Source of the DNA: RUG754 sp041856085
GTDB taxonomy: Bacteria > Bacillota > Clostridia > Peptostreptococcales > Anaerovoracaceae
Direction of reading: 5' to 3'
Assembly (NCBI GenBank): GCA_041856085.1
Contig: JBHAFL010000089.1
Location: 1 to 29,217 of the forward strand
DNA: 29,217 nt
In this document: piece after piece, positions 1-6,218 of the stretch
Layout of the letters: the number at the start of each line of letters is the position of its first letter
Numbering within the stretch: the stretch's first letter is position 1
Position numbers and translations under genes: made by a program
Notes under the pieces: model-generated
Database searches by the model: none
Told to the model about the DNA's origin: nothing
The model's input: only the letters and a program-made list of their open reading frames with translations

Positions 1-549
1 ATCGGCAATACTACGACCTCCGCCTGCGTGCTCGCGGCGCTGACGGGCGAGCAGGGCAAAAAATTAGTAGGAAGAGGCGGCGGACTCATGGACGAGGGGC
101 TTGCCAGAAAGATTGAGATAGTGACGGACGCGTCGAAGAGAGAGAACAGAGAAGATGTCATAGGGATTTTAGCGGAAGTAGGAGGCTTCGATATAGCCGC
201 TATGGTCGGCGCATACCTCGGGGCGGCGTATTACAGGTTGCCGGTCGTTATAGACGGATATATTTCGGCTACCGCGGCTTACGCGGCTTCAAGAATATGC
301 CCTAAAGCTAAAAATTTCATGTTCGCGTCCCACAAGTCGACCGAGCGGGGCTACCTTATAGCGCTCGAGGGACTCGAGCTTAAGCCTCTCTTCGATCTCG
401 GAATGAGGCTCGGCGAGGGCTCCGGCTGCCCGATAAGCTTCAAGATTATCGAGACGGCGACCGCAGCGATGAACAATATGGCGACGTTCAGCGAGGGCTC
501 TATTGACGCGGAGTATCTTGCAGAGATTAGAGCGGGCAACTTTTTCTAA
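1..549 (+). CDS. cobT: CobT, nicotinate-nucleotide-dimethylbenzimidazole phosphoribosyltransferase (C-terminal part)
   Basis: The reading frame is open from base 1 and begins inside the protein with IGNTTTSA, the conserved core motif of CobT, so the start lies upstream of the window. About 182 residues of a protein normally near 350 are visible. CobT transfers the phosphoribosyl group of nicotinate mononucleotide to the lower-ligand base (dimethylbenzimidazole in the classical pathway), giving alpha-ribazole phosphate for the cobalamin nucleotide loop. Near the C-terminus the segment GMRLGEGSG carries the glutamate that acts as catalytic base in characterised CobT enzymes. Further family blocks such as GGFDIAAMVGAYLGAA are intact. 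The gene leads a run of cob genes (cobU, cobS, mini-CobU, cobC-like). Any cobalamin riboswitch would lie upstream, outside the window. The family call is secure; base specificity cannot be read from this fragment. Confidence 0.95.
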   Translation: MGNTTTSACVLAALTGEQGKKLVGRGGGLMDEGLARKIEIVTDASKRENREDVIGILAEVGGFDIAAMVGAYLGAAYYRLPVVIDGYISATAAYAASRICPKAKNFMFASHKSTERGYLIALEGLELKPLFDLGMRLGEGSGCPISFKIIETATAAMNNMATFSEGSIDAEYLAEIRAGNFF

Positions 550-558
550 AAACAGAAA

Positions 559-624
559 ACTTTTGACAGTATGCCTAAGACAGAAGCCCCTCATAAAATT
601 AACATAACACTTTTGACAGTACGC
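559..624 (+). repeat. 16-bp direct repeat, two copies 50 bp apart, in the cobT-cobU gap
   Basis: The copies lie at 559-574 and 609-624 and match at 15 of 16 positions; the core is CTTTTGACAGTA. Each contains a perfect TTGACA, but no good -10 box lies 16-18 bp downstream of either (the second has GAAAAT after 15 bp). They may mark a duplicated promoter or operator element for cobU. No function is established. Confidence 0.6.
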
Positions 625-687
625 TAAAAAAGAGAAAATCCCACAAAAGTATTGGCGGAAGACGCTTACAACCGAAAGGAAAAATCT

Positions 688-1224
688 ATGAATATCTTCG
701 TTTCAGGAGGTGCAAAAAACGGTAAATCCACCTATGCCGAGCAGACGGCGCACTCTATGGCGAGAGAAAAAAAGCTCCCCCTATATTATATAGCGACGAT
801 GATTCCTCATGACGATGAGGACGAGGAGAGGATAGCCCGGCACAGACGGCAGAGAGCCGGAATGGGCTTTAAGACCATAGAATGCGGTAGGGATATCTCG
901 GCTGCCATAAGCGGCAAGAGAGGGGTTTTTTTGCTCGATTCGGTGACGGCTCTTCTTTCTAACGAGATGTTCAGAGAGGACGGAGAGATAATCGAGGACG
1001 CGCATATTAAAGTAGCCGATGACCTTGCTAAGGTGATAAACGAACACGACAATGTGGTCTTCGTGTCGGATTATATATATTCGGACGCGATTCCTTATGG
1101 CGAACTCACCGAGGCATATAAAAGGGGGCTTGCTTATGTGGATAAGACCTTGGCATATCTTTGCGACAAGGCGATTGAGGTCAGCTTCGGCTTCATCGAG
1201 GAATATGAAAGGGACGAAAAATAA
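688..1224 (+). CDS. cobU: CobU, adenosylcobinamide kinase / adenosylcobinamide-phosphate guanylyltransferase
   Basis: The ATG at 688 is chosen because GAAAGGA lies just upstream and the protein then opens directly with the P-loop (MNIFVSGGAKNGKST), giving 178 residues, the usual CobU size; the open frame extends back to 652 without support. CobU phosphorylates adenosylcobinamide and then transfers GMP to it from GTP through a guanylylated histidine. The family pattern RIxxHxxxR is present as RIARHRRQR, so the guanylylation histidine is kept, and LLDSVTALLSN matches the Walker B region. The C-terminal third is divergent: the usual NEVGxGIVP block reads SDYIYSDAIP. It lies between cobT and cobS and is followed after 13 bp by cobS. 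Bifunctionality is the family expectation; the divergent C-terminus leaves some doubt about full activity. Confidence 0.9.
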   Translation: MNIFVSGGAKNGKSTYAEQTAHSMAREKKLPLYYIATMIPHDDEDEERIARHRRQRAGMGFKTIECGRDISAAISGKRGVFLLDSVTALLSNEMFREDGEIIEDAHIKVADDLAKVINEHDNVVFVSDYIYSDAIPYGELTEAYKRGLAYVDKTLAYLCDKAIEVSFGFIEEYERDEK

Positions 1225-1237
1225 AGGGCGATAATAT

Positions 1238-2260
1238 ATGAGAACATTATTTACAGGACTCAGTATGTGCTGGGGAAACTTTTGCTATATCCCGGGACCG
1301 AAAAAATGGGACGAGAATGCGAGGGCATATATGCTCGGCTGGCTTCCGACCGTAGGCTTTTTTATCGGCGCGATTTGGGCTGCGATATACACGGGACTTA
1401 TTACGATACAGATGCCGTTTATGGCGGTCTGCGTTATAGCCTTATGGCTGCCGTTTATCCTCTCCGGCTTTATCCATGTCGACGGATATATGGACGTAAA
1501 CGACGCGTTGATGTCAAGAGGGAGCCTCGAAAAGAAAAGAGCAATTCTGAAAGACAGCAGATGCGGGACGTTCGCTATTGTCAGCCTGATTTTTTTACTC
1601 ATAATCGAATTCGGATTCCTCTCGTCGGCGATAAGCTACGGCATAGACATAGTGAACCTCGTATTGATAACGGTGATTTCGCGGTCGGTTTCCGGTCTCG
1701 CGGTGCTGAACTTCACGCCGATGGAAACGAGCCAGTACAGCGCCATGAAAGGCGTCAAGAAAGAAAATAAGGACAGTGCGGAGCAAGGCGAGGCTTCCTT
1801 GGGCGGCGGAGATTGCGGCGCGCAGCTTTACGAAGATTGCAGCGAAGCGGCAGTCGCGGACGGAGAGCAGAGCGGCGGTGGCGACGGCGAGCGGTGCAGT
1901 GAAGATTGCGGCGATAGCGGCGGCGAGCAGCACGGCGAAAATTGCGGCGAAACCGCAGACGGGAACGCCGGCTATAATGGCGGTGAAGCCTGCTCGGAGC
2001 AGCTAAAAAACGGGGAAGCTGCTTCGACAGGGAGCGCGAATATTCTTCTCCTCGTGCAGCTCATAATATACCTCGTGCTCGTCGGACTTTTCTGTACCTA
2101 TTATCTCGCTACGGCTTTGGTGTTCGTATCTACCGTGCTCGGCGCGATAATCCCTATCCTGCTCGCTAAGAGACAGCTAAAGGGTATGAACGGAGACATA
2201 GCCGGTTACGGGATTCTCTGGGGAGAGATGATAGGAATGATGACGCTTGTTTTTTGCTGA
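1238..2260 (+). CDS. cobS: CobS, adenosylcobinamide-GDP ribazoletransferase, with a low-complexity insert
   Basis: This integral membrane enzyme joins alpha-ribazole (or its phosphate) to adenosylcobinamide-GDP. The N-terminal half has the CobS pattern: hydrophobic segments and the HVDGYMDVNDA motif (residues about 80-90), corresponding to the metal-binding HxDGxxDxxD signature. The protein has 340 residues against about 250 for typical CobS. The excess is explained by roughly 90 residues (about 175-265) rich in Gly, Glu, Asp, Ala and Cys with repeated E/D-C-G/S units, followed by a resumed hydrophobic tail (residues about 268-340) of normal CobS type. The insert replaces the family's cytoplasmic loop and leaves the frame intact. 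It sits directly after cobU. The function call is firm; whether the insert is tolerated, functional or harmful is unknown. Confidence 0.9.
   Translation: MRTLFTGLSMCWGNFCYIPGPKKWDENARAYMLGWLPTVGFFIGAIWAAIYTGLITIQMPFMAVCVIALWLPFILSGFIHVDGYMDVNDALMSRGSLEKKRAILKDSRCGTFAIVSLIFLLIIEFGFLSSAISYGIDIVNLVLITVISRSVSGLAVLNFTPMETSQYSAMKGVKKENKDSAEQGEASLGGGDCGAQLYEDCSEAAVADGEQSGGGDGERCSEDCGDSGGEQHGENCGETADGNAGYNGGEACSEQLKNGEAASTGSANILLLVQLIIYLVLVGLFCTYYLATALVFVSTVLGAIIPILLAKRQLKGMNGDIAGYGILWGEMIGMMTLVFC
1780..2030 (+). repeat. Degenerate low-complexity repeat inside cobS
   Basis: A GCGGCG-rich stretch contains at least four copies of an ATTGC(G/A)GCG core (near 1812, 1836, 1904 and 1940) with surrounding GAGCAG and GGCGA elements. 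The + strand reads as acidic, Cys/Gly-rich protein, and other frames are also largely open, as expected for expansion of a short codon-like repeat. This accounts for the extra length of CobS. Confidence 0.65.
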
Positions 2261-2281
2261 TTGGGGCGTGGATGGTATAAT
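2254..2281 (+). promoter_or_regulatory. Probable sigma-70-type promoter with extended -10
   Basis: TTGCTG at 2254-2259, a 16-bp spacer, then TATAAT at 2276-2281 preceded by TGG, giving the extended -10 form TGnTATAAT. It starts at the very end of cobS and would drive the mini-CobU gene and possibly the cobC-like gene. This is pattern-based only. Confidence 0.5.
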
Positions 2282-2366
2282 TAGTATAGCGAATTTTTTG
2301 AGAAGAAATGACGGAATGTGAGGTAGAACTCAGCATGGTTAAAGTAAACGGCGGAAAGGCGGAGAG

Positions 2367-2747
2367 ATGATATTAATAATCGGAGGGGCATATCAGGGCA
2401 AACTTGATTTCGCGAAGAGAAAATTTAACATAAGCGACGACGAGGTTTTTTTCTGCTCGAGGGAGAGCGCCGAAATAAACTTCGGTAAGCGCGTGATAGC
2501 TGATTTGGACGAGTTCGTCTACGCCTGCGCTGAAGCCGGCAGGAACCCGAGGCGTTATCTTGCCGAAAACAGGAGTAAATGGGAAAACTCCATAATAATT
2601 GTAAACGACGTTTCCTGCGGCCTTGTGCCGATGGAGGCAGTTGACAGGGCATATCGCGAGGAAGTCGGACGGGTTGCCGTTTATCTCGGCAAGGAAGCGA
2701 GGTCCGCCGTCAGAATATTCGCCGGTCTTGCAAAAAATCTAAAATAG
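2367..2747 (+). CDS. Mini CobU-like P-loop protein
   Basis: A 126-residue protein starting MILIIGGAYQGK, a CobU-type P-loop (GGxxxGK). Its C-terminal half carries the CobU-style block VNDVSCGLVP followed by AYREEVGRVAVYLGKEA and a final FAGLAKNLK, matching the NEVGxGIVP, FRDxxGxxN and GLP segments of CobU. The middle of the family is missing: there is no RIxxHxxxR guanylylation histidine and no LLDxLTxxLxN segment. It is therefore about 50 residues shorter than CobU and cannot be expected to form the guanylylated intermediate in the usual way. It lies in the cobalamin block between cobS and the cobC-like gene, with its own likely promoter. It might be a kinase-only enzyme, a partner of the divergent CobU encoded upstream, or a degenerate paralogue. 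Confidence 0.75.
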   Translation: MILIIGGAYQGKLDFAKRKFNISDDEVFFCSRESAEINFGKRVIADLDEFVYACAEAGRNPRRYLAENRSKWENSIIIVNDVSCGLVPMEAVDRAYREEVGRVAVYLGKEARSAVRIFAGLAKNLK

Positions 2748-2803
2748 TCGATAGAATCGGTGAACGGGCGAATAATTAACGAGGAAAAAAAAGAGAAAAC
2801 CAT

Positions 2804-3466
2804 ATGAATTCATACATTATTTTTATAAGGCACGGCATAACCGAGGGAATACTGAAAAAATGGTTTTACGGTTGGTCGGACCTCAAGATGGAGCCCGAGG
2901 GCTATGAGGAGATAAAAAACTATAAGGCTGAGGGGATATATCCTGAGCTTCCCGAGGGAGCTAAATTCTATACCTCGGGGCTCACCAGGACTAATGAAAC
3001 CCTTGCGGCAATTTACGGCGACGTTCCTTTTACCGAGCTCCCTGATATGAGGGAAATCAACTTCGGAGAATGGGAATGCAGGTCGTTTAGGGAGCTAAGC
3101 GGTGAAAACGGCTGGGAGGACTGGATGAATGACACCGAGGGAAAATTCGCTTTCCCGAGCGGAGAATCGATGAACGGATTTCTTGAGAGAGTGAGTCGCG
3201 GGCTTAACACCCTTGCCGAGCACCACAGGCTCACCGAGAAAAAATGCTTGGAGGAGGGCGGAGACGCCGCGTCCGTTATGGTTTGCCACGGTGGGACGAT
3301 ATCCGCTTCGATGCTCGAGTGGTTCGGCGCGAACCGGTCAGAGTTCTGGGGCTGGCTGCCTACGACGGGACTGGGCTACAAGGTGTATTTTGAGAACGGC
3401 GAGCCTTCGCACTACGAGCCTTTAAGAGAATGGGAAAAAGTGACGGGCGACCTGCTGGACTCTTAA
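2804..3466 (+). CDS. cobC: Histidine phosphatase family protein, probable alpha-ribazole-5'-phosphate phosphatase (CobC-like)
   Basis: The N-terminus has the branch-1 histidine phosphatase signature FIRHGITEG, with the nucleophilic histidine near residue 10. YTSGLTRTNETL supplies the second arginine region, INFGEWE the phosphoglycerate-mutase-like block, and MVCHGGTI the second catalytic histidine, all in the usual order over 220 residues. Members next to cobS and cobU usually remove the phosphate from alpha-ribazole phosphate or from cobalamin phosphate, the last step of nucleotide-loop assembly. The family is broad, so the substrate is assigned from the neighbourhood only. It is the last gene before a strong terminator, which marks the end of the cobalamin block. 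Confidence 0.8.
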   Translation: MNSYIIFIRHGITEGILKKWFYGWSDLKMEPEGYEEIKNYKAEGIYPELPEGAKFYTSGLTRTNETLAAIYGDVPFTELPDMREINFGEWECRSFRELSGENGWEDWMNDTEGKFAFPSGESMNGFLERVSRGLNTLAEHHRLTEKKCLEEGGDAASVMVCHGGTISASMLEWFGANRSEFWGWLPTTGLGYKVYFENGEPSHYEPLREWEKVTGDLLDS

Positions 3467-3579
3467 GTACGGACAGAGCCTTAATACGGAAGCTTAATCT
3501 GACAAATACTGCACGAACAAGGTTCACGCGGACGTCACGGTCGGGGCGATGTTTAATTACTACCGGCGGGGAAACATCA

Positions 3580-3605
3580 GGGGGGCTCGCGCCCTCTCTT
3601 TTTTT
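3580..3605 (+). terminator. Rho-independent terminator after the cob block
   Basis: GGGGGGC at 3580-3586 pairs (two G-T wobbles) with GCCCTCT at 3591-3597 across a TCGC loop, followed by seven T at 3599-3605. It lies 114 bp after the cobC-like stop codon. Confidence 0.75.
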
Positions 3606-3616
3606 ATCAATAATGA

Positions 3617-3645
3617 TTGAAAAAAAAAACATTTTTTGATATGAT
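3617..3645 (+). promoter_or_regulatory. Probable promoter of the EamA-HD-xpt operon
   Basis: TTGAAA at 3617-3622, a 17-bp spacer, then TATGAT at 3640-3645. The predicted start of transcription, about 3652, falls at the beginning of the 21-bp tandem repeat. It is the first good match after the terminator and the only evident one before the transporter gene. Confidence 0.55.
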
Positions 3646-3649
3646 TAGA

Positions 3650-3691
3650 ACCGGCGATAGTATTCATATTACCGGCGATAGTATTCATATT
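3650..3691 (+). repeat. Two perfect 21-bp tandem copies in the 5' leader of the EamA gene
   Basis: Copies at 3650-3670 and 3671-3691 are identical; each begins ACCGGCGATAG and ends with an AT-rich TATTCATATT. They start at the predicted +1 of the promoter, so they could form an operator or change the leader length. They may also be a simple slippage duplication. Confidence 0.8.
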
Positions 3692-3713
3692 TTAGAAAAA
3701 GAAAGAGGTCTAT

Positions 3714-4610
3714 ATGTCAAACAAAATGAAAGGCAACGCGCTGCTGCTTATAACGGCATTCATATGGGGAACGGCTTTTGTCGCCCAGAAGAACGGAGGC
3801 GAATTAGGAGCGTTTACCTTTAACGGTATCCGTACATTCATAGGCGGACTCTTCCTCCTGCCGTTCATATTCGCAGGCTATAACAAAAAAAAGAAAACAA
3901 GCGAAGCTCCGACAGCTATATTCACCAAGACGGATTTAATCGCCGGCTTGGTATGCGGCGTTCTTCTTTTCATAGCCGCGTCGCTCCAGCAGTTCGGACT
4001 CGCATACACGACCGCGGGAAAAGCGGCGTTCATCACGACTCTATATGTTGTTTTTTGCCCGATATTCTCGATTTTTCTGCTGAAAAAAGGCGTTAAGGTC
4101 ATAACATGGATATGCGTGGCGCTCGAATGTATAGGTCTCTATCTTCTATGTATGCAGGGAGACTCGTTCTCGATACAGTTCGGAGATACTCTCGTGCTTA
4201 TCTGCGCGGTGGCATTCTCGCTTCAGATGATAGCGGTAGACTATTTTATCGAAAAAGCGGACGGACTTAACTTAGCTTGCCTGCAGTTCCTCTTCTCCGG
4301 AGCTCTCGGCATAATAGCGATGTTCATATTCGAGAGACCGGTCGTTCCAACTGAGATAATATCGTACTGGATTCCTATTCTCTATGCCGGAGTTATGAGC
4401 TGCGGCATAGGCTATACGTTCCAGGTTCTCGGACAGAAGTATGCGGACCCGTCGATTGCGGCGCTCATACTCTGCCTCGAATCCGTATTCGGCGCGCTCG
4501 CAGGAGCCGTGCTCCTGCACGAGGTTATGAGCTTCCGCGAGATAATGGGCTGCGTGATAATGTTTATCGCGGTTATCCTGTCGAATCTTCCCGAAAGGAG
4601 GACGCTATGA
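3714..4610 (+). CDS. DMT superfamily transporter (EamA family)
   Basis: A 298-residue integral membrane protein with about ten hydrophobic segments and two EamA repeats: the first opens with ALLLITAFIWGTAFVAQK and the second around residues 155-290 with FGDTLVLICAVAFSLQ. The GTAFVAQK and LCLESVFGALAGA segments are typical of drug/metabolite exporters of this superfamily. The ATG follows GAAAGAGG at a normal distance. Members export amino acids, bases or other metabolites; the substrate cannot be read from sequence. Its last codons overlap the start of the HD gene by ATGA, and xpt follows, so a purine-related substrate is possible but unproven. Confidence 0.9.
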   Translation: MSNKMKGNALLLITAFIWGTAFVAQKNGGELGAFTFNGIRTFIGGLFLLPFIFAGYNKKKKTSEAPTAIFTKTDLIAGLVCGVLLFIAASLQQFGLAYTTAGKAAFITTLYVVFCPIFSIFLLKKGVKVITWICVALECIGLYLLCMQGDSFSIQFGDTLVLICAVAFSLQMIAVDYFIEKADGLNLACLQFLFSGALGIIAMFIFERPVVPTEIISYWIPILYAGVMSCGIGYTFQVLGQKYADPSIAALILCLESVFGALAGAVLLHEVMSFREIMGCVIMFIAVILSNLPERRTL

Positions 4611-5161
4611 TTACAAGAGACGAAGCCTACGAGCTTCTCAAAAAATATAACAAGGAAGACTTTCACCTCCATCACGGCAGAATGGTAGAGGGCGCTATGA
4701 GATATTTTGCAAAAAAATTGGGCTATGGTGAGGAAGAAGAATTCTGGGCTATAGTCGGTCTCCTGCACGATATTGATTTTGAAATGTGGCCCGAGGAGCA
4801 CTGCCTTAAGGCTCCCGAGCTTCTGAGAGAAGCCGGCGTCGACGAGGATATGATTCGCGCTGTCGTGTCGCACGCCTACGGCTTCGGGGTCGACGTTAAA
4901 CCCGAAAAAGAAATGGAAAAAGTCCTCTACGCCTGCGACGAGCTTACCGGACTTATCGGTGCTGCGGCTCTGATGAGACCGTCAAAATCCGTACAGGATA
5001 TGGAGCTCAAGTCGCTAAAAAAGAAATTTAAGGATAAGCGTTTCGCGGCGGGCTGCGACAGAGACGTCATAATAAACGGAGCGGAGATGCTCGGCTGGGA
5101 GCTGGATGAACTTCTTAACGAGACGCTTGAAGCTATGAAAACTTGTGAGGAGCAGGCATAG
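4607..5161 (+). CDS. HD-domain protein (predicted metal-dependent phosphohydrolase)
   Basis: A 184-residue soluble protein. Visible HD-family ligands are His22/His23 in DFHLHHGRM, the His54-Asp55 pair in GLLHDIDFE, His89 in VVSHAYG and the distal Asp111 in YACDELTG, in the usual order. The RPSKSVQDMELKSLKKKFKDKRFA segment is a conserved feature of the group of small HD proteins often annotated only as hydrolases. The start overlaps the transporter stop by four bases (ATGA), indicating translational coupling, and xpt begins two bases after its stop. The likely reaction is hydrolysis of a phosphate ester or nucleotide; the xpt neighbourhood hints at nucleotide metabolism but does not prove it. 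Confidence 0.8.
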   Translation: MITRDEAYELLKKYNKEDFHLHHGRMVEGAMRYFAKKLGYGEEEEFWAIVGLLHDIDFEMWPEEHCLKAPELLREAGVDEDMIRAVVSHAYGFGVDVKPEKEMEKVLYACDELTGLIGAAALMRPSKSVQDMELKSLKKKFKDKRFAAGCDRDVIINGAEMLGWELDELLNETLEAMKTCEEQA

Positions 5162-5163
5162 AG

Positions 5164-5736
5164 ATGGAGAAGCTTAAACAGAGAATCCTTGAAGACGGCG
5201 TAAGCATCGGAAGCGACAGAATCAATGTCGACGGATTCATAAACCATAGGATAGACACGTCGCTGATGGACGAGATTGGCGAGGAACTCGCGCGAAGATT
5301 CGAAGGCGTCAGAGTCGATAAGATTCTGACCGTGGAGGCGAGCGGTATAGCAATCGCCGTTTCGGCTGCGAGATATTTCGGCTTCTGTCCGGTAGTATTC
5401 GCTAAAAAAACCAAGCCCAACACGATGAACGATGATACATATCAGGCGCCTTGTATGTCTTTCACCAAACAGAAGATGAATGAGATAACAGTATCGAAAA
5501 AACACATTTCAAGAGGTGAGAACATTCTTATAGTCGACGACTTCATGGCTCACGGCGAAGCCTCGAGGGCTCTTTGTAACATCGTGGAGATGGCGGAGGC
5601 GAGAGTTGCGGGAATAGGAATCGTAATCTCAAAGGATTTTCAGGGAGGCAAAAAAAGCCTCGAGGATAAGGGCTACAGAGTAGAAACCCTCGCCTCGGTA
5701 CTATCTATGAAAAAAGGCAGGATAGAATTCGCATAG
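5164..5736 (+). CDS. xpt: Xanthine phosphoribosyltransferase
   Basis: The 190 residues match Xpt along their full length: the opening LKQRILEDG, LTVEASGIAIA around residue 59, VFAKKTKP near residue 80, and the PRPP-binding loop ILIVDDFMAHGEA near residues 120-132. The enzyme makes XMP from xanthine and PRPP in the cytoplasm. It is the last gene of a coupled transporter-HD-xpt unit and is followed by a strong hairpin terminator. In many Bacillota xpt is followed directly by a purine permease; here the nearest purine permease lies 14 kb downstream, beyond the peptide-export block. No purine riboswitch was recognised upstream of this unit. Confidence 0.95.
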   Translation: MEKLKQRILEDGVSIGSDRINVDGFINHRIDTSLMDEIGEELARRFEGVRVDKILTVEASGIAIAVSAARYFGFCPVVFAKKTKPNTMNDDTYQAPCMSFTKQKMNEITVSKKHISRGENILIVDDFMAHGEASRALCNIVEMAEARVAGIGIVISKDFQGGKKSLEDKGYRVETLASVLSMKKGRIEFA

Positions 5737-5781
5737 ATGAAAACGGCAAGAAAGCATATAAATAAATATTTTTCAATCTAC

Positions 5782-5812
5782 AAAAGCGCAACATTGTGTT
5801 TGTTGCGCTTTT
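5782..5812 (+). terminator. Strong hairpin terminator after xpt
   Basis: A perfect 12-bp stem: AAAAGCGCAACA at 5782-5793 pairs with TGTTGCGCTTTT at 5801-5812 around a 7-base loop. A third partial copy of the arm (GTTGCGCTT) follows at 5813-5821. It insulates the purine gene from the peptide-export block. Confidence 0.8.
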
Positions 5813-5965
5813 GTTGCGCTTCTTGTAGTACAATATCCGTGTAATTCTGCGTGTGATTAAGGCTTTTTAAGCGATTGCGTTTATTGAGCGACAATATTCT
5901 AAATTAAAATGACTGTTAAATAGATAGAACATTTTTTTCGATAAATAGAAACGGGGGTTACTTTT

Positions 5966-6208
5966 ATGCAGGGAGAGCAACCGAGAAACAATAAAATATT
6001 CAGACAAAAAAACGTCGAGCGCGTATCGGATCCGGAGATTCTGAACGATTATATACGCGTCACTACGCCGTCGGTCTGGATTACACTGATTGCAATTTTA
6101 GTTCTTTTGGCAGGAATATTAGCATGGGGAATCTTCGGGACTGTAGAGGTACATAGAGAAGACGGGAGCACGGAATATGTTCGCCCCATCACATATTTAA
6201 TGAATTGA
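5966..6208 (+). CDS. Minimal NHLM-type HlyD-like membrane protein (adaptor domain missing)
   Basis: An 80-residue protein. The N-terminal part (NNKIFRQKNVERVSDPEIL followed by NDYIRVTTPSVW) closely resembles the start of HlyD-family secretion proteins of NHLM bacteriocin export systems, and it is followed by one transmembrane helix (residues about 32-53) ending in AWGIFGTVE. Normal members continue for about 200 more residues of lipoyl and beta-barrel domain. Here the chain goes almost directly to a short tail, EYVRPITYLMN, which resembles the C-terminal end I recall for full-length members. This looks like a clean in-frame internal deletion rather than a frameshift. The ATG follows a GGGGG sequence 8 bases upstream. 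The two NHLM transporters follow after 10 bp. It may be a minimal adaptor, a scaffold or a remnant. Confidence 0.65.
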   Translation: MQGEQPRNNKIFRQKNVERVSDPEILNDYIRVTTPSVWITLIAILVLLAGILAWGIFGTVEVHREDGSTEYVRPITYLMN

Positions 6209-6218
6209 GAGAACCGAT

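Noticed and set aside
1776..2006. Alternative-frame ORF in the cobS insert (Ala/Lys-rich)
   Set aside because: Repeat expansion leaves several frames open; the in-frame CobS reading continues into a proper membrane tail, so this frame is not needed.
3430..3823. Short + strand ORFs at 3430-3639 and 3617-3823
   Set aside because: They span the terminator, promoter and 21-bp repeat and overlap the EamA start in another frame; no ribosome binding sites or family features.
4412..4873. Minus-strand 153-residue ORF across the EamA-HD junction
   Set aside because: It overlaps two confidently assigned genes joined by an ATGA overlap and has no family signature.
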